Shown one piece after another: positions 32,817-43,313 of a DNA stretch of 64,000 nt (the first letter of the stretch is position 1; each line of letters begins with the position of its first letter). The stretch lies in the NCBI GenBank assembly GCA_021788645.1, contig JAJYKK010000003.1, positions 1-64,000 of the forward strand, written 5' to 3'. Source of the DNA: Pseudomonadota bacterium. GTDB lineage: Bacteria; Pseudomonadota; Gammaproteobacteria; Burkholderiales; JAKAFK01. The position numbers were made by a program, and so were the translations under genes. The notes below the pieces were generated by a model. The model searched no databases. It saw nothing but the letters and a program-made list of their open reading frames with translations, and was not told where the DNA came from.

Positions 32817-35569
32817 CGGGCCGCACGCGGTCGATCCGCGCGTACTTGGCGGCACTCGTGGTCGGCGCGATCCTGCCCTTCATTGCCGCGCATGCCCTCG
32901 TCGCCTATCGCCATGCAGTCGAAGAAAGGCAGAAGGCGAAGCAGGTCGTAACCTCGTTCGCCCATGTGGCGGCCGCCGACGCGATGCACTTCCTGTACGA
33001 TGCCCGCGTGACCCTTGAGCGCCTCGCCGCCCAGTCCGCGCTCCGCTCGCTCAATGCCGTCCAGTGCGATACCTATCTGCGCTTCTTTACCTGCGCCAAT
33101 CCAAATTTCTGTGCCATCAGCGTCGTTGCGCCACCCGGGAGGCTGATCTGTTCGCAGGCGCAGGAGCGTACCGTTCCCGTTGACGTGCTGGCCGACCGCC
33201 AATGGTTCGACGCCGTGATGGCGCACAACGCGTTCACCGTAAGCCGCCCCTTCGTGGACCCCAACAGCCGGCGTCCCGTAGAAGCCATCGGCTACCCCAT
33301 CCAGGGCGAGCGCGGCGCTCCGAAAGGCGCCATCGCGATAGCGGTGGATCTGCTTGACTACGATTCCATCCATTACCGGACGGGCCTGGAAGGGGCGAGG
33401 CTGCCGGCCGGCTCGGTGGTTACGATCGTCGATTCGCAGGGCACTGTGGTGGCGCGCTGGCCGGAGGCCGGCAGATGGATCGGGCGACACGAGGCGAACG
33501 CCGATATCGTACGGCATGTTCTCTCCAAGGCGAGCGGCACCACGTGGGCCCGTGGCGTGGACGGCCAGGAGAAGTTCTACAGCTTCCTGCCCCTCCCGGC
33601 GGCGAATGAACATCTGTACGTCGGCTTTCCGGCGGCGTTCTTCGCCCCCTCGCCGCTGCGCCTGGCGGTTCGCGATTCGGCCGCGGGGCTACTCCTCGCG
33701 GCCATCGCGGCATGGCTTGCTGCGCGGTCCCTCGGCGCATGGATTAGCCGGCCGGTACAGGCCTTGGCCGCCGCCACGCGCGAGGCGGCCCTCGGCAATC
33801 TCACGGTGCGCATTTCGGCGGCAGGCCCGGGCGAGATTCGGGAAGTGAGCGCGCGCTTCAACGAGATGGTCGCCGCGCGGGCCGAAGCCGAAGCGGCGCT
33901 CGCCGAGGAGAAAAACCTCATTCAGGTCACACTGGAATCGATCGGCGATGCCGTGCTGACCACCGATCCGGGCGGCAGGATCACCTACCTTAATCCCGGG
34001 GCCGAACAGCTGACCGGGTGGCGAGCGCCCCAAGCACGCGGGCAACCCCTCTACGAGGTGGTCCATCTTCTGGATGCGGTGACGCGCGAACCGCTGCGCA
34101 AGGCACTCCAGGATGCCCTCCGCGACGGCGCGCTCGTCAGCATCGCTGATCCGACCCTTCTCGTCAGGCGGGACGGGACGGAAACCGCCGTGGCTGACAG
34201 CGCCGCGCCAATCAACGACATCCAGGGCCGATTCCTCGGCATGGTGATCGTCTTCCGCGACGTGAGCAAGTCGCGGGAGCTGACCAAAAGGCTGTCCTGG
34301 CAAGCGACCCACGACGCGCTGACGACGCTCGTTAATCGAAGCGAGTTCGAGAACCGTACCCGGGCGCTTCTCGCCGACGTGAAACGCTCGGGACGCGAGG
34401 GCGCGCTGCTCTACCTGGATCTCGATCAATTCAAGGTCATCAACGACACTTGCGGACACGCGGCCGGCGATGCGCTGCTCAAGCAACTCGCAGGCTTGCT
34501 TCATGGGGGCGTCCGCGAAGGAGACACCTTGGCCCGCCTGGGGGGCGACGAATTCGGCGTCCTCGTGGAGAACTGTCCGCTCGGCCAGGCCCTTCGGATC
34601 GCGGACGCGCTGCGCGAGGCCGTCCAGGACTTCCGCTTCAGCTGGCAGGGCAAGCTGTTCGCCGTCGGCGTGAGTATCGGGATCGTGGGCATCGGCAGCA
34701 GCACCGAGAGCATAGGGACGCTATTGAGTGCGGCGGACGCAGCATGCTATGCGGCAAAGGAAAGGGGGCGCAATCGCATCCATCTGTTCGAGCCGAACGA
34801 TCTTGAGCTTTTCCGGCGATTGGGCGAGATGCACTGGGCGCAGCGCCTCTCCACGGCCTTCGAGGACGAACGTTTTCGACTCTATGGGCAGCCAATCGTG
34901 CCGCTCGCCGAAACCGCTGACGCCCCTGGCGCCTATAGCGAGGTATTGTTGCGCTTGCTGGACGAGGAAGGGGCCTTGGTGCTCCCCGACGTGTTTCTGC
35001 CCGCCGCAGAGCGCTATGGCTTGATGCCGACCCTCGATCGCTGGGTCATCCGCACGCTCTTCGGCTGGATTGCGCGGGCCCGCGACCGCGCGACCATCTA
35101 TTACGTCAACCTTTCCGGGCACGCCGTCAGCGACGAGCACTTCCTGGACTTCGTCATCGACCAGTTCACTCAGACGGGGCTCGACCCCCAGACCATCCGG
35201 TTCGAGATCACGGAGACCACCGCCGTGAGCAACCTGCTGCATGCGGGCCGGTTCATCACCGTCCTGAAGAACATGGGCTGTCAATTCGCGCTCGATGACT
35301 TCGGCAGCGGCGTGTCTTCCTTTGCCTACCTCAAGATGCTTGATGTTGACTACGTCAAGATCGCGGGCAACTTCGTGCGCGACATCGACACCGATCCCGT
35401 CAATCGCGCGATGGTCCAGGCGATCAACCACATCGGCCATCTGATGAATCTGAAGACCATCGCCGAATCGGTCGAAAACGATGCGGTGCTGGCTGAGCTG
35501 CGGAGAATGGGCGTGGACTATGTGCAAGGCTTCCGCCTCGCCGAACCCAAGGCGTTGGAAGACACCTAG
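32813..35569 (+). CDS. Membrane-bound PAS-GGDEF-EAL cyclic-di-GMP protein
   Basis: This 918-residue protein follows GGAGGAG. Membrane segments at about 11-31 and 287-308 enclose a periplasmic sensor of the double-Cache type. A HAMP-like stretch (309-360) and a PAS domain (about 372-480) come next. The GGDEF domain has an intact GGDEF at about 577 and an RxxD inhibitory site (REGD) five residues before it. The EAL domain has EVL in place of EAL, and keeps the Asn of YYVNLSG, Glu of FEITETT, ALDDFGSG, VDYVKIAG and VQGF, so both synthesis and hydrolysis remain possible. The shared upstream motif and the following ATPase operon suggest linked control. Confidence 0.93.
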   Translation: MTGRTRSIRAYLAALVVGAILPFIAAHALVAYRHAVEERQKAKQVVTSFAHVAAADAMHFLYDARVTLERLAAQSALRSLNAVQCDTYLRFFTCANPNFCAISVVAPPGRLICSQAQERTVPVDVLADRQWFDAVMAHNAFTVSRPFVDPNSRRPVEAIGYPIQGERGAPKGAIAIAVDLLDYDSIHYRTGLEGARLPAGSVVTIVDSQGTVVARWPEAGRWIGRHEANADIVRHVLSKASGTTWARGVDGQEKFYSFLPLPAANEHLYVGFPAAFFAPSPLRLAVRDSAAGLLLAAIAAWLAARSLGAWISRPVQALAAATREAALGNLTVRISAAGPGEIREVSARFNEMVAARAEAEAALAEEKNLIQVTLESIGDAVLTTDPGGRITYLNPGAEQLTGWRAPQARGQPLYEVVHLLDAVTREPLRKALQDALRDGALVSIADPTLLVRRDGTETAVADSAAPINDIQGRFLGMVIVFRDVSKSRELTKRLSWQATHDALTTLVNRSEFENRTRALLADVKRSGREGALLYLDLDQFKVINDTCGHAAGDALLKQLAGLLHGGVREGDTLARLGGDEFGVLVENCPLGQALRIADALREAVQDFRFSWQGKLFAVGVSIGIVGIGSSTESIGTLLSAADAACYAAKERGRNRIHLFEPNDLELFRRLGEMHWAQRLSTAFEDERFRLYGQPIVPLAETADAPGAYSEVLLRLLDEEGALVLPDVFLPAAERYGLMPTLDRWVIRTLFGWIARARDRATIYYVNLSGHAVSDEHFLDFVIDQFTQTGLDPQTIRFEITETTAVSNLLHAGRFITVLKNMGCQFALDDFGSGVSSFAYLKMLDVDYVKIAGNFVRDIDTDPVNRAMVQAINHIGHLMNLKTIAESVENDAVLAELRRMGVDYVQGFRLAEPKALEDT

Positions 35570-35576
35570 CGGCACG

Positions 35577-35603
35577 AAAAAAACGCCCCGACGGATCGGG
35601 GCG
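35577..35603 (-). terminator. GC hairpin with an A-run on its left (terminator pattern for the minus strand)
   Basis: CGCCCCG (35584-35590) and CGGGGCG (35597-35603) pair around six bases. Seven A residues precede it (35577-35583), so a T-run exists only for transcripts coming from the right. In the + direction it is a hairpin without a T-run and might only partly stop or stabilise the GGDEF-EAL transcript. Confidence 0.5.
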
Positions 35604-35634
35604 AGGCGTTGAACAGAAACAAGCATCACACTTG

Positions 35635-35683
35635 CCGATTGATACTAGCATGCTAAGCGGCCTAGTACAAGCCGACTAATCGG
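35635..35683. promoter_or_regulatory. Nested inverted repeats upstream of the alternate ATPase operon
   Basis: CCGATT (35635-35640) pairs with AATCGG (35678-35683), TACTAG (35643-35648) with CTAGTA (35662-35667), and TAGCATGCTA (35646-35655) is itself a palindrome. This A+T-rich cluster lies 45-95 bases before the shared motif, the right place for regulator binding. No known regulator consensus was recognised. Confidence 0.4.
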
Positions 35684-35726
35684 TACCGGTGTTTCGGCCA
35701 GGCTCCCCGAACGCATGGGCCGATGC

Positions 35727-35749
35727 GTGAGCTATATTTCCGTATGAAT
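35727..35749 (+). repeat. Shared upstream motif, copy 2 (before the alternate atpD)
   Basis: This copy contains CTATATTTCCGTATGAAT at 35732-35749 and matches copy 1 at 32692-32714 in 22 of 23 bases. Sequences outside the motif are unrelated. It lies about 60 bases before atpD. Confidence 0.75.
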
Positions 35750-35794
35750 ACCGACGAAATGGCGAGCAGTTGAGTGCTCCCGCCGAACCCATGA

Positions 35795-37592
<1,798 letters not shown>

Positions 37593-37596
<4 letters not shown>

Positions 37597-37862
37597 ATCC
37601 CGCCGATCGCCTCAAGGCTCGCCTGGAACGGCAGGTCCGCCGCCTGGAGCGCGCGCAGCGCGAACGGCGCTCGGTGCTGGCGCAGACCGCCTACTTGGGG
37701 ACTCTGGGGCTCGTGTTCATCCTGCCGGTGATCGCCGGCGCCTACCTCGGGCGCTGGCTGGACGGCCTGGCGGGGGACTACTCCGTGCGCTGGACCTTGA
37801 GCATGATCTTTCTCGGCATCGGCGTGGGCGCGGTCAATGTCTATCTGCTGATCAGGCGCTGA
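37593..37862 (+). CDS. atpQ: AtpQ/AtpI-like membrane protein of the alternate ATPase
   Basis: This 89-residue protein starts from the GTG at 37593, overlapping the epsilon stop (GTGA); an ATG at 37560 would overlap by 37 bases and is less likely. A basic N-terminal helix (RLKARLERQVRRLERAQRER) precedes two membrane segments (about 33-52 and 66-86). Position after epsilon matches AtpQ of N-type operons. The AtpR gene that usually follows is absent: the next start is 5 bases after this stop. Confidence 0.8.
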
Positions 37863-37867
37863 CGGGC

Positions 37868-38569
37868 ATGCGCGCCCCCGGTTCCGTCCTTCCCTACGCC
37901 CAATGGCATCTCGGCCCCCTGACGGTGACCGGGACCGCGGTCACGAGCCTGGGCATCGTGTTGGCGCTGTCGGCCGTGAGCCGGCTCGCGACGCGCCGCC
38001 TCAAGCTTGAGCCCGGGAGCTGGCAGGTCGTGCTGGAAGGGGTGGTCTCGCTCATCGAGGAGACGATACGGGCGGTGCTGCCCGACCATGTGGGCGAGGT
38101 GATGCCCCTGGTCGCGAGCCTTTGGATCTACATCCTCGTCGCGAACCTCCTGGGCATCGTCCCGGGGCTGCACTCGCCGACCAGCGACCTCTCGCTGACG
38201 GCGGGGCTTGCGATGCTGGTGTTTCTGTCCGTCCACTGGTACGGGTTGCGCATCCAGGGGCTCAGGGGGTATCTGGGCCACTATCTCCGTCCGACGCCGC
38301 TGATGCTGCCGTTCCATGTCTTGAGCGAGCTGACCCGTACGCTGGCGCTGGCCGTTCGCCTGTTCGGGAACATCATGAGCCTGGAGATGACCGCGATGAT
38401 CGTGCTGCTCGTCGCCGGGTTCCTGGTGCCGGTGCCGGTGCTCATGCTCCATATCGTCGAAGCGGTCGTGCAGGCCTACATCTTCGGGATGCTTGCCTTG
38501 ATCTACATCGCGGGGGGCATCCAGTCGCAGGAACAGCGCGAGAACCCGCAAGAAAGGAGTCCTTCATGA
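37868..38569 (+). CDS. atpB: Alternate F1Fo ATPase subunit a
   Basis: This 233-residue Fo subunit starts from the ATG at 37868. Five or so membrane helices are seen, with ESLIEETIR-like segment (GVVSLIEETIRAVL), the stator arginine in LTRTLALAVRLFGNIMSLEM, and a C-terminal helix VEAVVQAYIFGMLALIYIAG. It is shorter than the first subunit a (273 residues), which is usual for N-type enzymes. Its stop overlaps the c subunit start by ATGA. Confidence 0.92.
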   Translation: MRAPGSVLPYAQWHLGPLTVTGTAVTSLGIVLALSAVSRLATRRLKLEPGSWQVVLEGVVSLIEETIRAVLPDHVGEVMPLVASLWIYILVANLLGIVPGLHSPTSDLSLTAGLAMLVFLSVHWYGLRIQGLRGYLGHYLRPTPLMLPFHVLSELTRTLALAVRLFGNIMSLEMTAMIVLLVAGFLVPVPVLMLHIVEAVVQAYIFGMLALIYIAGGIQSQEQRENPQERSPS

Positions 38570-38832
38570 ACAACATCAGTTGGCTGGTTGTCGTTTCCAC
38601 CGCAGCCGGCGTCCTGGCGATCGCGATCGGGGTCTTGGGTCCCGCCATCGCCATGGGCATGGCGATCTCCCAGGCGCTCGACGCCCTCGCGCGCCAGCCG
38701 GAGTCCGAAGGGGCGATCACCCGCACCCTGTTCATCGGGCTCGCGATGATCGAATCCCTGGCGATCTATGTGCTGGTGATCGTGCTCATCGTGCTCTTCC
38801 GCAATCCGCTTCTCGGGTATCTCCTCAAGTAA
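38566..38832 (+). CDS. atpE: Alternate F1Fo ATPase subunit c (Glu type, incomplete Na+ site)
   Basis: This 88-residue helical hairpin has the loop ALARQPESEGAI. The ion carboxylate is Glu63 in GLAMIESLAIYVLV. Compared with the Na+-binding c subunit of Ilyobacter (Gln32, Val63, Glu65, Ser66, Thr67, Tyr70), Ser64 and Tyr68 are kept, but the helix-1 Gln/Glu is Met30 and the Thr is Leu65. Known N-type c subunits usually have Gln or Glu at the helix-1 position. The ion specificity may therefore be H+, or Na+ binding may be weak. AAAGGAG lies upstream. Confidence 0.93.
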   Translation: MNNISWLVVVSTAAGVLAIAIGVLGPAIAMGMAISQALDALARQPESEGAITRTLFIGLAMIESLAIYVLVIVLIVLFRNPLLGYLLK

Positions 38833-38855
38833 GGACCTTCCAGAAAGAGAACGCC

Positions 38856-39596
38856 GTGCAAATCGACTGGACAAGCTTCCTCCTCGAGATCATCAATTTC
38901 TTGGTCCTGGTCTGGATCCTCAAGCGCTTCCTGTACCAGCCGGTCCTCGGCATCATCGCGGCCCGCAAGGCGATGGTCGAGAAGACCTTGTCGGACGCGC
39001 AGGCGGCGAGAAGCGAAGCCTCACAGCTCAAGCGCCAGTATGACGGCCGCCTCGCCGAGTGGGCGGCGGAAGCGGCCCGCGCGCGCGCGCAGCTTGCGGA
39101 CGAGATGGGGCACGAACGCGCGCGCCGCCTCGCCGAGCTGGACGCCGAGCTTGCCCGGGAGCGTGAACGCCACCGCGCGCTCGACGAGCGGCGCCAAGCG
39201 GCGGCGCAACGCGTGCTGGAGGAGGCGGCCGCCGCCCAGGGTGCGCAGTTTGCCGCGCGCCTGCTCGAGCGCCTGGCTTCGCCGAGCCTCGAGGTGGCCC
39301 TCGTGCGCCTCGCGCTCGAAGACTTGGCGCGGCTGCCGCAGCCGCAAGCGGATGCGCTTCGCGAAGCGCTCGCCCAAGCGGCCGAACCGCTGGTGGAGAG
39401 CGCCTTTCCCATGGCGGAAGACACGCGCGCGGGCATCGTCCGTGCGCTCGCCGGCCTCACGGCGCACGCCCCGGTTCCGCGCTTTGCCGTGGCGCCGGCG
39501 CTCACGTGCGGCGTGCGCATCCTGATCGGCGCCTATGTCCTTGAAGCCGACGTGCGCGATGAGCTCCGCTGGTTCGCCCGGGGAGCGTCCGAGTGA
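38856..39596 (+). CDS. atpF: Alternate F1Fo ATPase fused b-delta subunit
   Basis: This 246-residue protein starts from the GTG at 38856. A membrane helix (about 6-24, [20 protein letters not shown]) is followed by a long charged coiled coil to about 150, the b part. The last 70 residues end [20 protein letters not shown], which parallels the C-terminal delta signature [20 protein letters not shown] of the first operon's AtpH. No separate delta gene exists here, so this protein likely replaces both. Its stop overlaps the alpha start by four bases. Confidence 0.88.
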   Translation: MQIDWTSFLLEIINFLVLVWILKRFLYQPVLGIIAARKAMVEKTLSDAQAARSEASQLKRQYDGRLAEWAAEAARARAQLADEMGHERARRLAELDAELARERERHRALDERRQAAAQRVLEEAAAAQGAQFAARLLERLASPSLEVALVRLALEDLARLPQPQADALREALAQAAEPLVESAFPMAEDTRAGIVRALAGLTAHAPVPRFAVAPALTCGVRILIGAYVLEADVRDELRWFARGASE

Positions 39597-41071
39597 GCCG
39601 CGGCGACGGCGGCACGGCAGGGCCGCTGGGGGCGCGCGCGGCGCGCCTTGCGCACTATCGCTTCGGCATGCGCCTCGGCGAAATCGGCCGGGTGTTGGCG
39701 GTGGGGGACGGCATCGCCTGGGTCGAGGGCTTGCCTTCGGCAACCATGGATGAGGTCCTCGAGTTCGAGGACGAAAGCCTTGGGCTCGTGTTCCATTTGG
39801 GCCATGACGCGCTGGGCACGATCCTTCTCAGGCAAGGGGGCGGCCTGACGGCGGGTGCCCGCGTGCGGCGGTCGGGACGGACCCTCGACCTTCCGGTGGG
39901 CGATGCGCTCGCCGGGCGCACCGTCGATCCCCTGGGGGCGCCGCTCGATGGGGGCGCCGTACCCGAGGGCGCGGCACGGCGGGCGCTGGACGGGCCATCG
40001 CCGCCGATCACGGCGCGCGACTTCGTCGACCGCCCGCTCTACACCGGCAACAAGATCATCGATACCCTGATTCCCATCGGGCGCGGCCAGCGCCAGCTCA
40101 TCATCGGCGACAACGGCCTGGGGAAGACGTCCTTGGCGGTGGATGCGATCATCAGCCAGAAAGGCAAGAACGTCTATTGCGTGTACGTCGCCATCGGGCA
40201 GAAGCGCTCGGAGGTGGTCAACGTGATCGAGACGCTGACGCAGGCCGGGGCCATGGCCTACACCACGCTGGTCGTGGCGGACGCCTCGGGTACGCCGGGG
40301 CTTCGGTACCTGGCGCCATTCGCCGGCTGCGCGCTGGCGGAGGCGGCCATGTGGGACGGGCACGACAGCCTGGTGGTGTACGACGACCTTTCCACCCACG
40401 CGCGCGCCTACCGCGAGCTCTCGCTCCTGCTGCGTCGTCCGCCGGGGCGCGAGGCCTATCCGGGGGACATCTTCTATCTGCATTCCCGCCTGCTGGAGCG
40501 CTCGACGCGGCTTGCCGCGCCCCTCGGCGGCGGCAGCATGACCGCGCTGCCGATCATCGAGACGGAACAAGGCGACATCGCAAGCTACATTCCGACGAAC
40601 CTGATCTCCATCACCGACGGGCAGATCTATCTGGAGCGGCGGTTGTTCGCCGCCGGCTTCCTGCCCGCCATCGACGTCACCCGCTCGGTATCGCGCATCG
40701 GCGGCAACGCCCAGCATCCCCGCATCAAGGAGGAGGCCGGGCGCATGAAGCTCGATTATCTCCAGTATCTGGAGCTGGAGGTGTTCACCCGCTTCGGGGC
40801 GCACCTCGAGGCGTCCATCGAGGCGAAAATCCAGCGCGGACGGCTGCTGCGGGAGTGCCTCAAGCAGGAGCGCCTCGCACCGCTCTCCGCCGAATTCGAG
40901 ATGGCCTGGCTGGTGGCGTTCAACGAGGGCCTCCTGGGCGGGCGCGATGCCCGGACGGTGGCGGCCCTTCTCGGCGCGCTGGATCGCCGCATCGCCGAGG
41001 CCGGCCTTCAGCTGACGGACGAACGCGCCCGGTGGGTCGCCGCGGTTGCGGATTTCCTGGCGGGCGCATGA
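39593..41071 (+). CDS. atpA: Alternate F1Fo ATPase subunit alpha
   Basis: This 492-residue protein starts from the GTG at 39593 (overlap GTGA). Walker [12 protein letters not shown] is near 173, [20 protein letters not shown] corresponds to the YDDLTK segment, and the arginine-finger segment is [20 protein letters not shown]. The N-terminus lacks the helix (LNPSEIS...) that binds a free delta subunit in standard alpha, which fits the fused b-delta next to it. It is 21 residues shorter than the first alpha. Confidence 0.93.
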   Translation: MSRGDGGTAGPLGARAARLAHYRFGMRLGEIGRVLAVGDGIAWVEGLPSATMDEVLEFEDESLGLVFHLGHDALGTILLRQGGGLTAGARVRRSGRTLDLPVGDALAGRTVDPLGAPLDGGAVPEGAARRALDGPSPPITARDFVDRPLYTGNKIIDTLIPIGRGQRQLIIGDNGLGKTSLAVDAIISQKGKNVYCVYVAIGQKRSEVVNVIETLTQAGAMAYTTLVVADASGTPGLRYLAPFAGCALAEAAMWDGHDSLVVYDDLSTHARAYRELSLLLRRPPGREAYPGDIFYLHSRLLERSTRLAAPLGGGSMTALPIIETEQGDIASYIPTNLISITDGQIYLERRLFAAGFLPAIDVTRSVSRIGGNAQHPRIKEEAGRMKLDYLQYLELEVFTRFGAHLEASIEAKIQRGRLLRECLKQERLAPLSAEFEMAWLVAFNEGLLGGRDARTVAALLGALDRRIAEAGLQLTDERARWVAAVADFLAGA

Positions 41072-41919
41072 GCAAGCGGCTGGAGATCGAGAGCCAACTC
41101 GCGGCCTTCGGGGAGATCGCCGACATCATGCGCGCGATGCGGAACCTCGCCCTGATGGAGACGCACAAGGTCGGCGCGGCACGGGCCGCGCAGCGCCGCA
41201 TGGCGCAGACGGTCGAGGCGGCGGCGGCCGATTTCCTGCGCTTCTACGGGAGCGGCGGCGGGGTGACGGACGCCGCGCGCGCAGTCTACCTCGTCGTGGG
41301 CAGCGAAAGGGGGTTCTGCGGGGACTTCAACGGGGCTCTCCTCGAGCGCCTCAGGATCGCCTGTCCCCCCGGCCAAGCGGCGGAGGTGGTCGCGGTAGGC
41401 TTCCGTCTGGGGATCCGCCTCGGCGACGACCCGCGGGTCGTCGCGCGTCTCGCCGGCCCGAGCGTGATGGAGGACGTCGGAGGTGTCCTGGCCGAGGTGA
41501 TGGAGGTCCTCGATCGCCTGGCGCGCGGGCTTGCGTCCATGGAAGCGCTCCGGCTCACCGTGATGCACCATGGCGACGACGGCGCCGTGCGCGCGTTCAT
41601 GCCCGCGCCCCTGCAGCGGCGCGTGCCCGCCCACGTGCCCTATGCCGGTCCGCCGATGCTCACGCTGTCGCCGGCGGCCTGCCTCAAGGGCTTGATGGAG
41701 CATGACCTGCTGGCGAGCCTGTACGACGTGTTCTATGCTTCGCTCATGGCGGAGAACCTCGAGCGCCTGCGCCATATGGACAACGCCATCCGGAACGTCG
41801 AGGCGCAGACCGCGGCGCTTGCCCTGCGCCGCAACAGCCTGCGCCAGGAGGAGATCACCGAGGAAATCGAAGTGATCATGCTGGGCCGCAAGCCGCAAAG
41901 GCTCCGGCCGGAACGCTGA
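41068..41919 (+). CDS. atpG: Alternate F1Fo ATPase subunit gamma
   Basis: This 283-residue shaft subunit starts from the ATG at 41068, overlapping the alpha stop by four bases. The N-terminal helix [20 protein letters not shown], then [11 protein letters not shown], the middle [14 protein letters not shown] (SSDRGLCGG-like) and the C-terminal helix [20 protein letters not shown] show the gamma plan with marked divergence. It ends the operon, 9 bases from the convergent NarL-type regulator gene. Confidence 0.9.
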   Translation: MSKRLEIESQLAAFGEIADIMRAMRNLALMETHKVGAARAAQRRMAQTVEAAAADFLRFYGSGGGVTDAARAVYLVVGSERGFCGDFNGALLERLRIACPPGQAAEVVAVGFRLGIRLGDDPRVVARLAGPSVMEDVGGVLAEVMEVLDRLARGLASMEALRLTVMHHGDDGAVRAFMPAPLQRRVPAHVPYAGPPMLTLSPAACLKGLMEHDLLASLYDVFYASLMAENLERLRHMDNAIRNVEAQTAALALRRNSLRQEEITEEIEVIMLGRKPQRLRPER

Positions 41920-41928
41920 GCGCGCGGC

Positions 41929-42570
41929 CTAGGCGTCCAGGTCCTTGCGCTTGACGAGACCGCGCTCCAGGGCAAGGGTGGCCACCTGAACGCGGTTGTC
42001 GAGGGACAGCTTGTCGAGGATGTTGCGCAGATGGTTGCGCACGGTGTTCTCCGACACCCCGAGGGCGTCGCCGATCCCACGGTTGCTCAGGCCCTTGGCG
42101 ACGTAGGTGACGATTTCCAGTTCCCGGTGGGTGAGTTTCGCAAAGATGTCCTGGGCCAGCTGCCCGCGCGCCATCTTCTGCATGACGTGGCTGGGATACA
42201 TGCTGGTCCCTTGGCAAACGGCCTGGATCGCCTGAAGGATCTGTTCCGGCTCGCTGGTCTTGAGCACGTAGCCGTCGACGCCCGATTCGATGGCGTCGCG
42301 AATCTCGTAGTCGGCATCCGCGATCGTGAGCATCACCACCCGAATGCCGTGCTGCTTGAGCTCGGGGACCAGGACAAGGCCGTCTTCCTCGCGCAGATTC
42401 CGGTCCAGCAGGGCGACCTCGGCGCGGTGCCCGTCGGCGAGCCAGGCGCGCACGCCGGCGACGTCGGCGAACTCCCCGATGACGCTGACTTCCTGCTGCC
42501 CGGACAGCAGGTGGATGAGTCCCTTGCGAAAGAGCGGATGGTCATCGATCAGAATTACCGAAATATGCAT
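41929..42570 (-). CDS. NarL/LuxR-family response regulator
   Basis: This 213-residue protein has an N-terminal receiver with the acidic pair Asp9-Asp10, phospho-acceptor Asp56 (VALLDRNLREEDG), Thr near 82 (VVMLTIAD) and Lys near 105 (GYVLKTSEPE). The C-terminal LuxR helix-turn-helix (about 145-205) reads LTHRELEIVTYVAKGLSNRG, then IGDALGVSENTVRNHLRNIL. It should bind DNA as a phosphorylated dimer. No histidine kinase is encoded in the window, so its signal is unknown. It converges on the alternate ATPase operon; whether it controls it is open. Confidence 0.93.
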   Translation of the reverse strand: MHISVILIDDHPLFRKGLIHLLSGQQEVSVIGEFADVAGVRAWLADGHRAEVALLDRNLREEDGLVLVPELKQHGIRVVMLTIADADYEIRDAIESGVDGYVLKTSEPEQILQAIQAVCQGTSMYPSHVMQKMARGQLAQDIFAKLTHRELEIVTYVAKGLSNRGIGDALGVSENTVRNHLRNILDKLSLDNRVQVATLALERGLVKRKDLDA

Positions 42571-42607
42571 GCAAGACCTCGTGCCGGTGCGCGCGCTGAG
42601 CGAAACA

Positions 42608-43276
42608 TCAGGATTTGCGTCCTCGCGAGGCGTGCCGTGCGCGTTCGGCGCGCACCTTCTGGATGAGATAGTCCACCACCGGCAACAGCCGGTCCTCGCC
42701 CCCCGTGAGGGCGGGCGACGTCATGTACTCGCCGCCGACCACGATCGAGGGCACGCCGTCGATGCCATAGGCGCGCGTCATCTGTTCGGCCCGCAAGGTC
42801 TCGTTGGCGACCGCGAACGAACGGTAGGTGCTGGTGAACGTCGCGCGGTTCACGCCCTGGGCGGTAAACCAGTTCGCCAGCGCGTCGGGATCGGTGATGT
42901 TGAGGCCCTGGCGCTGCACCGCGTCGAACAGCCGTTCGTGATAGGCGTCGAGGATGCCCAGCGCCTTCATGGTATAGAAGACCTTGACCGCCGGCACCCA
43001 CGCCGGCGTCAGGGCGGCGGGCATGCGGCGAAACGCGACGTCGCGCGGCAGCGCCCTGACCCAGGGTTCGAGCAGCGGCTCCAGGTGATAGCAGTGCGGG
43101 CAACCGTACCAGAAGAGTTCCAGGACCTCAATCTTGTTGCCGGTATGGGTGGGCTGCGGCGGGGTCTCCGCCACGTACTCGATGCCCAGGGTGGGCGTCG
43201 CATGCGCGGCCTGGCCCAGGAATGCCGTGGACACGATAAGCGTGCAACCGATCAGGACTCGTCGCCAAATGTTCAA
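42608..43276 (-). CDS. dsbA: Periplasmic thiol:disulfide interchange protein DsbA
   Basis: This 222-residue protein has a cleavable signal peptide (RRVLIGCTLIVSTAFLGQAA followed by HAT). The thioredoxin-like domain holds the active site WYGCPHC (about residues 57-63) and the cis-proline loop GVPSIVVGG. It oxidises cysteine pairs in exported proteins. It lies downstream of the SPOR protein on the same strand, an arrangement common in beta-proteobacteria. The length is normal. Confidence 0.95.
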   Translation of the reverse strand: MNIWRRVLIGCTLIVSTAFLGQAAHATPTLGIEYVAETPPQPTHTGNKIEVLELFWYGCPHCYHLEPLLEPWVRALPRDVAFRRMPAALTPAWVPAVKVFYTMKALGILDAYHERLFDAVQRQGLNITDPDALANWFTAQGVNRATFTSTYRSFAVANETLRAEQMTRAYGIDGVPSIVVGGEYMTSPALTGGEDRLLPVVDYLIQKVRAERARHASRGRKS

Positions 43277-43313
43277 TGCTCCCTCCTTGAGTAAAGGCCC
43301 TCGGCGGTCCTGG

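Noticed and set aside
35584-35603. Hairpin as a forward intrinsic terminator of the GGDEF-EAL gene
   Set aside because: No T-run follows it on the + strand; the run of A lies before it, which fits termination only in the opposite direction.
32692-35749. The 23-bp repeats as attachment sites or target duplications of a mobile unit holding the GGDEF-EAL gene
   Set aside because: No integrase or transposase lies between them, the repeats are imperfect at one base, and each sits at a promoter position before a gene, so a regulatory reading fits better.
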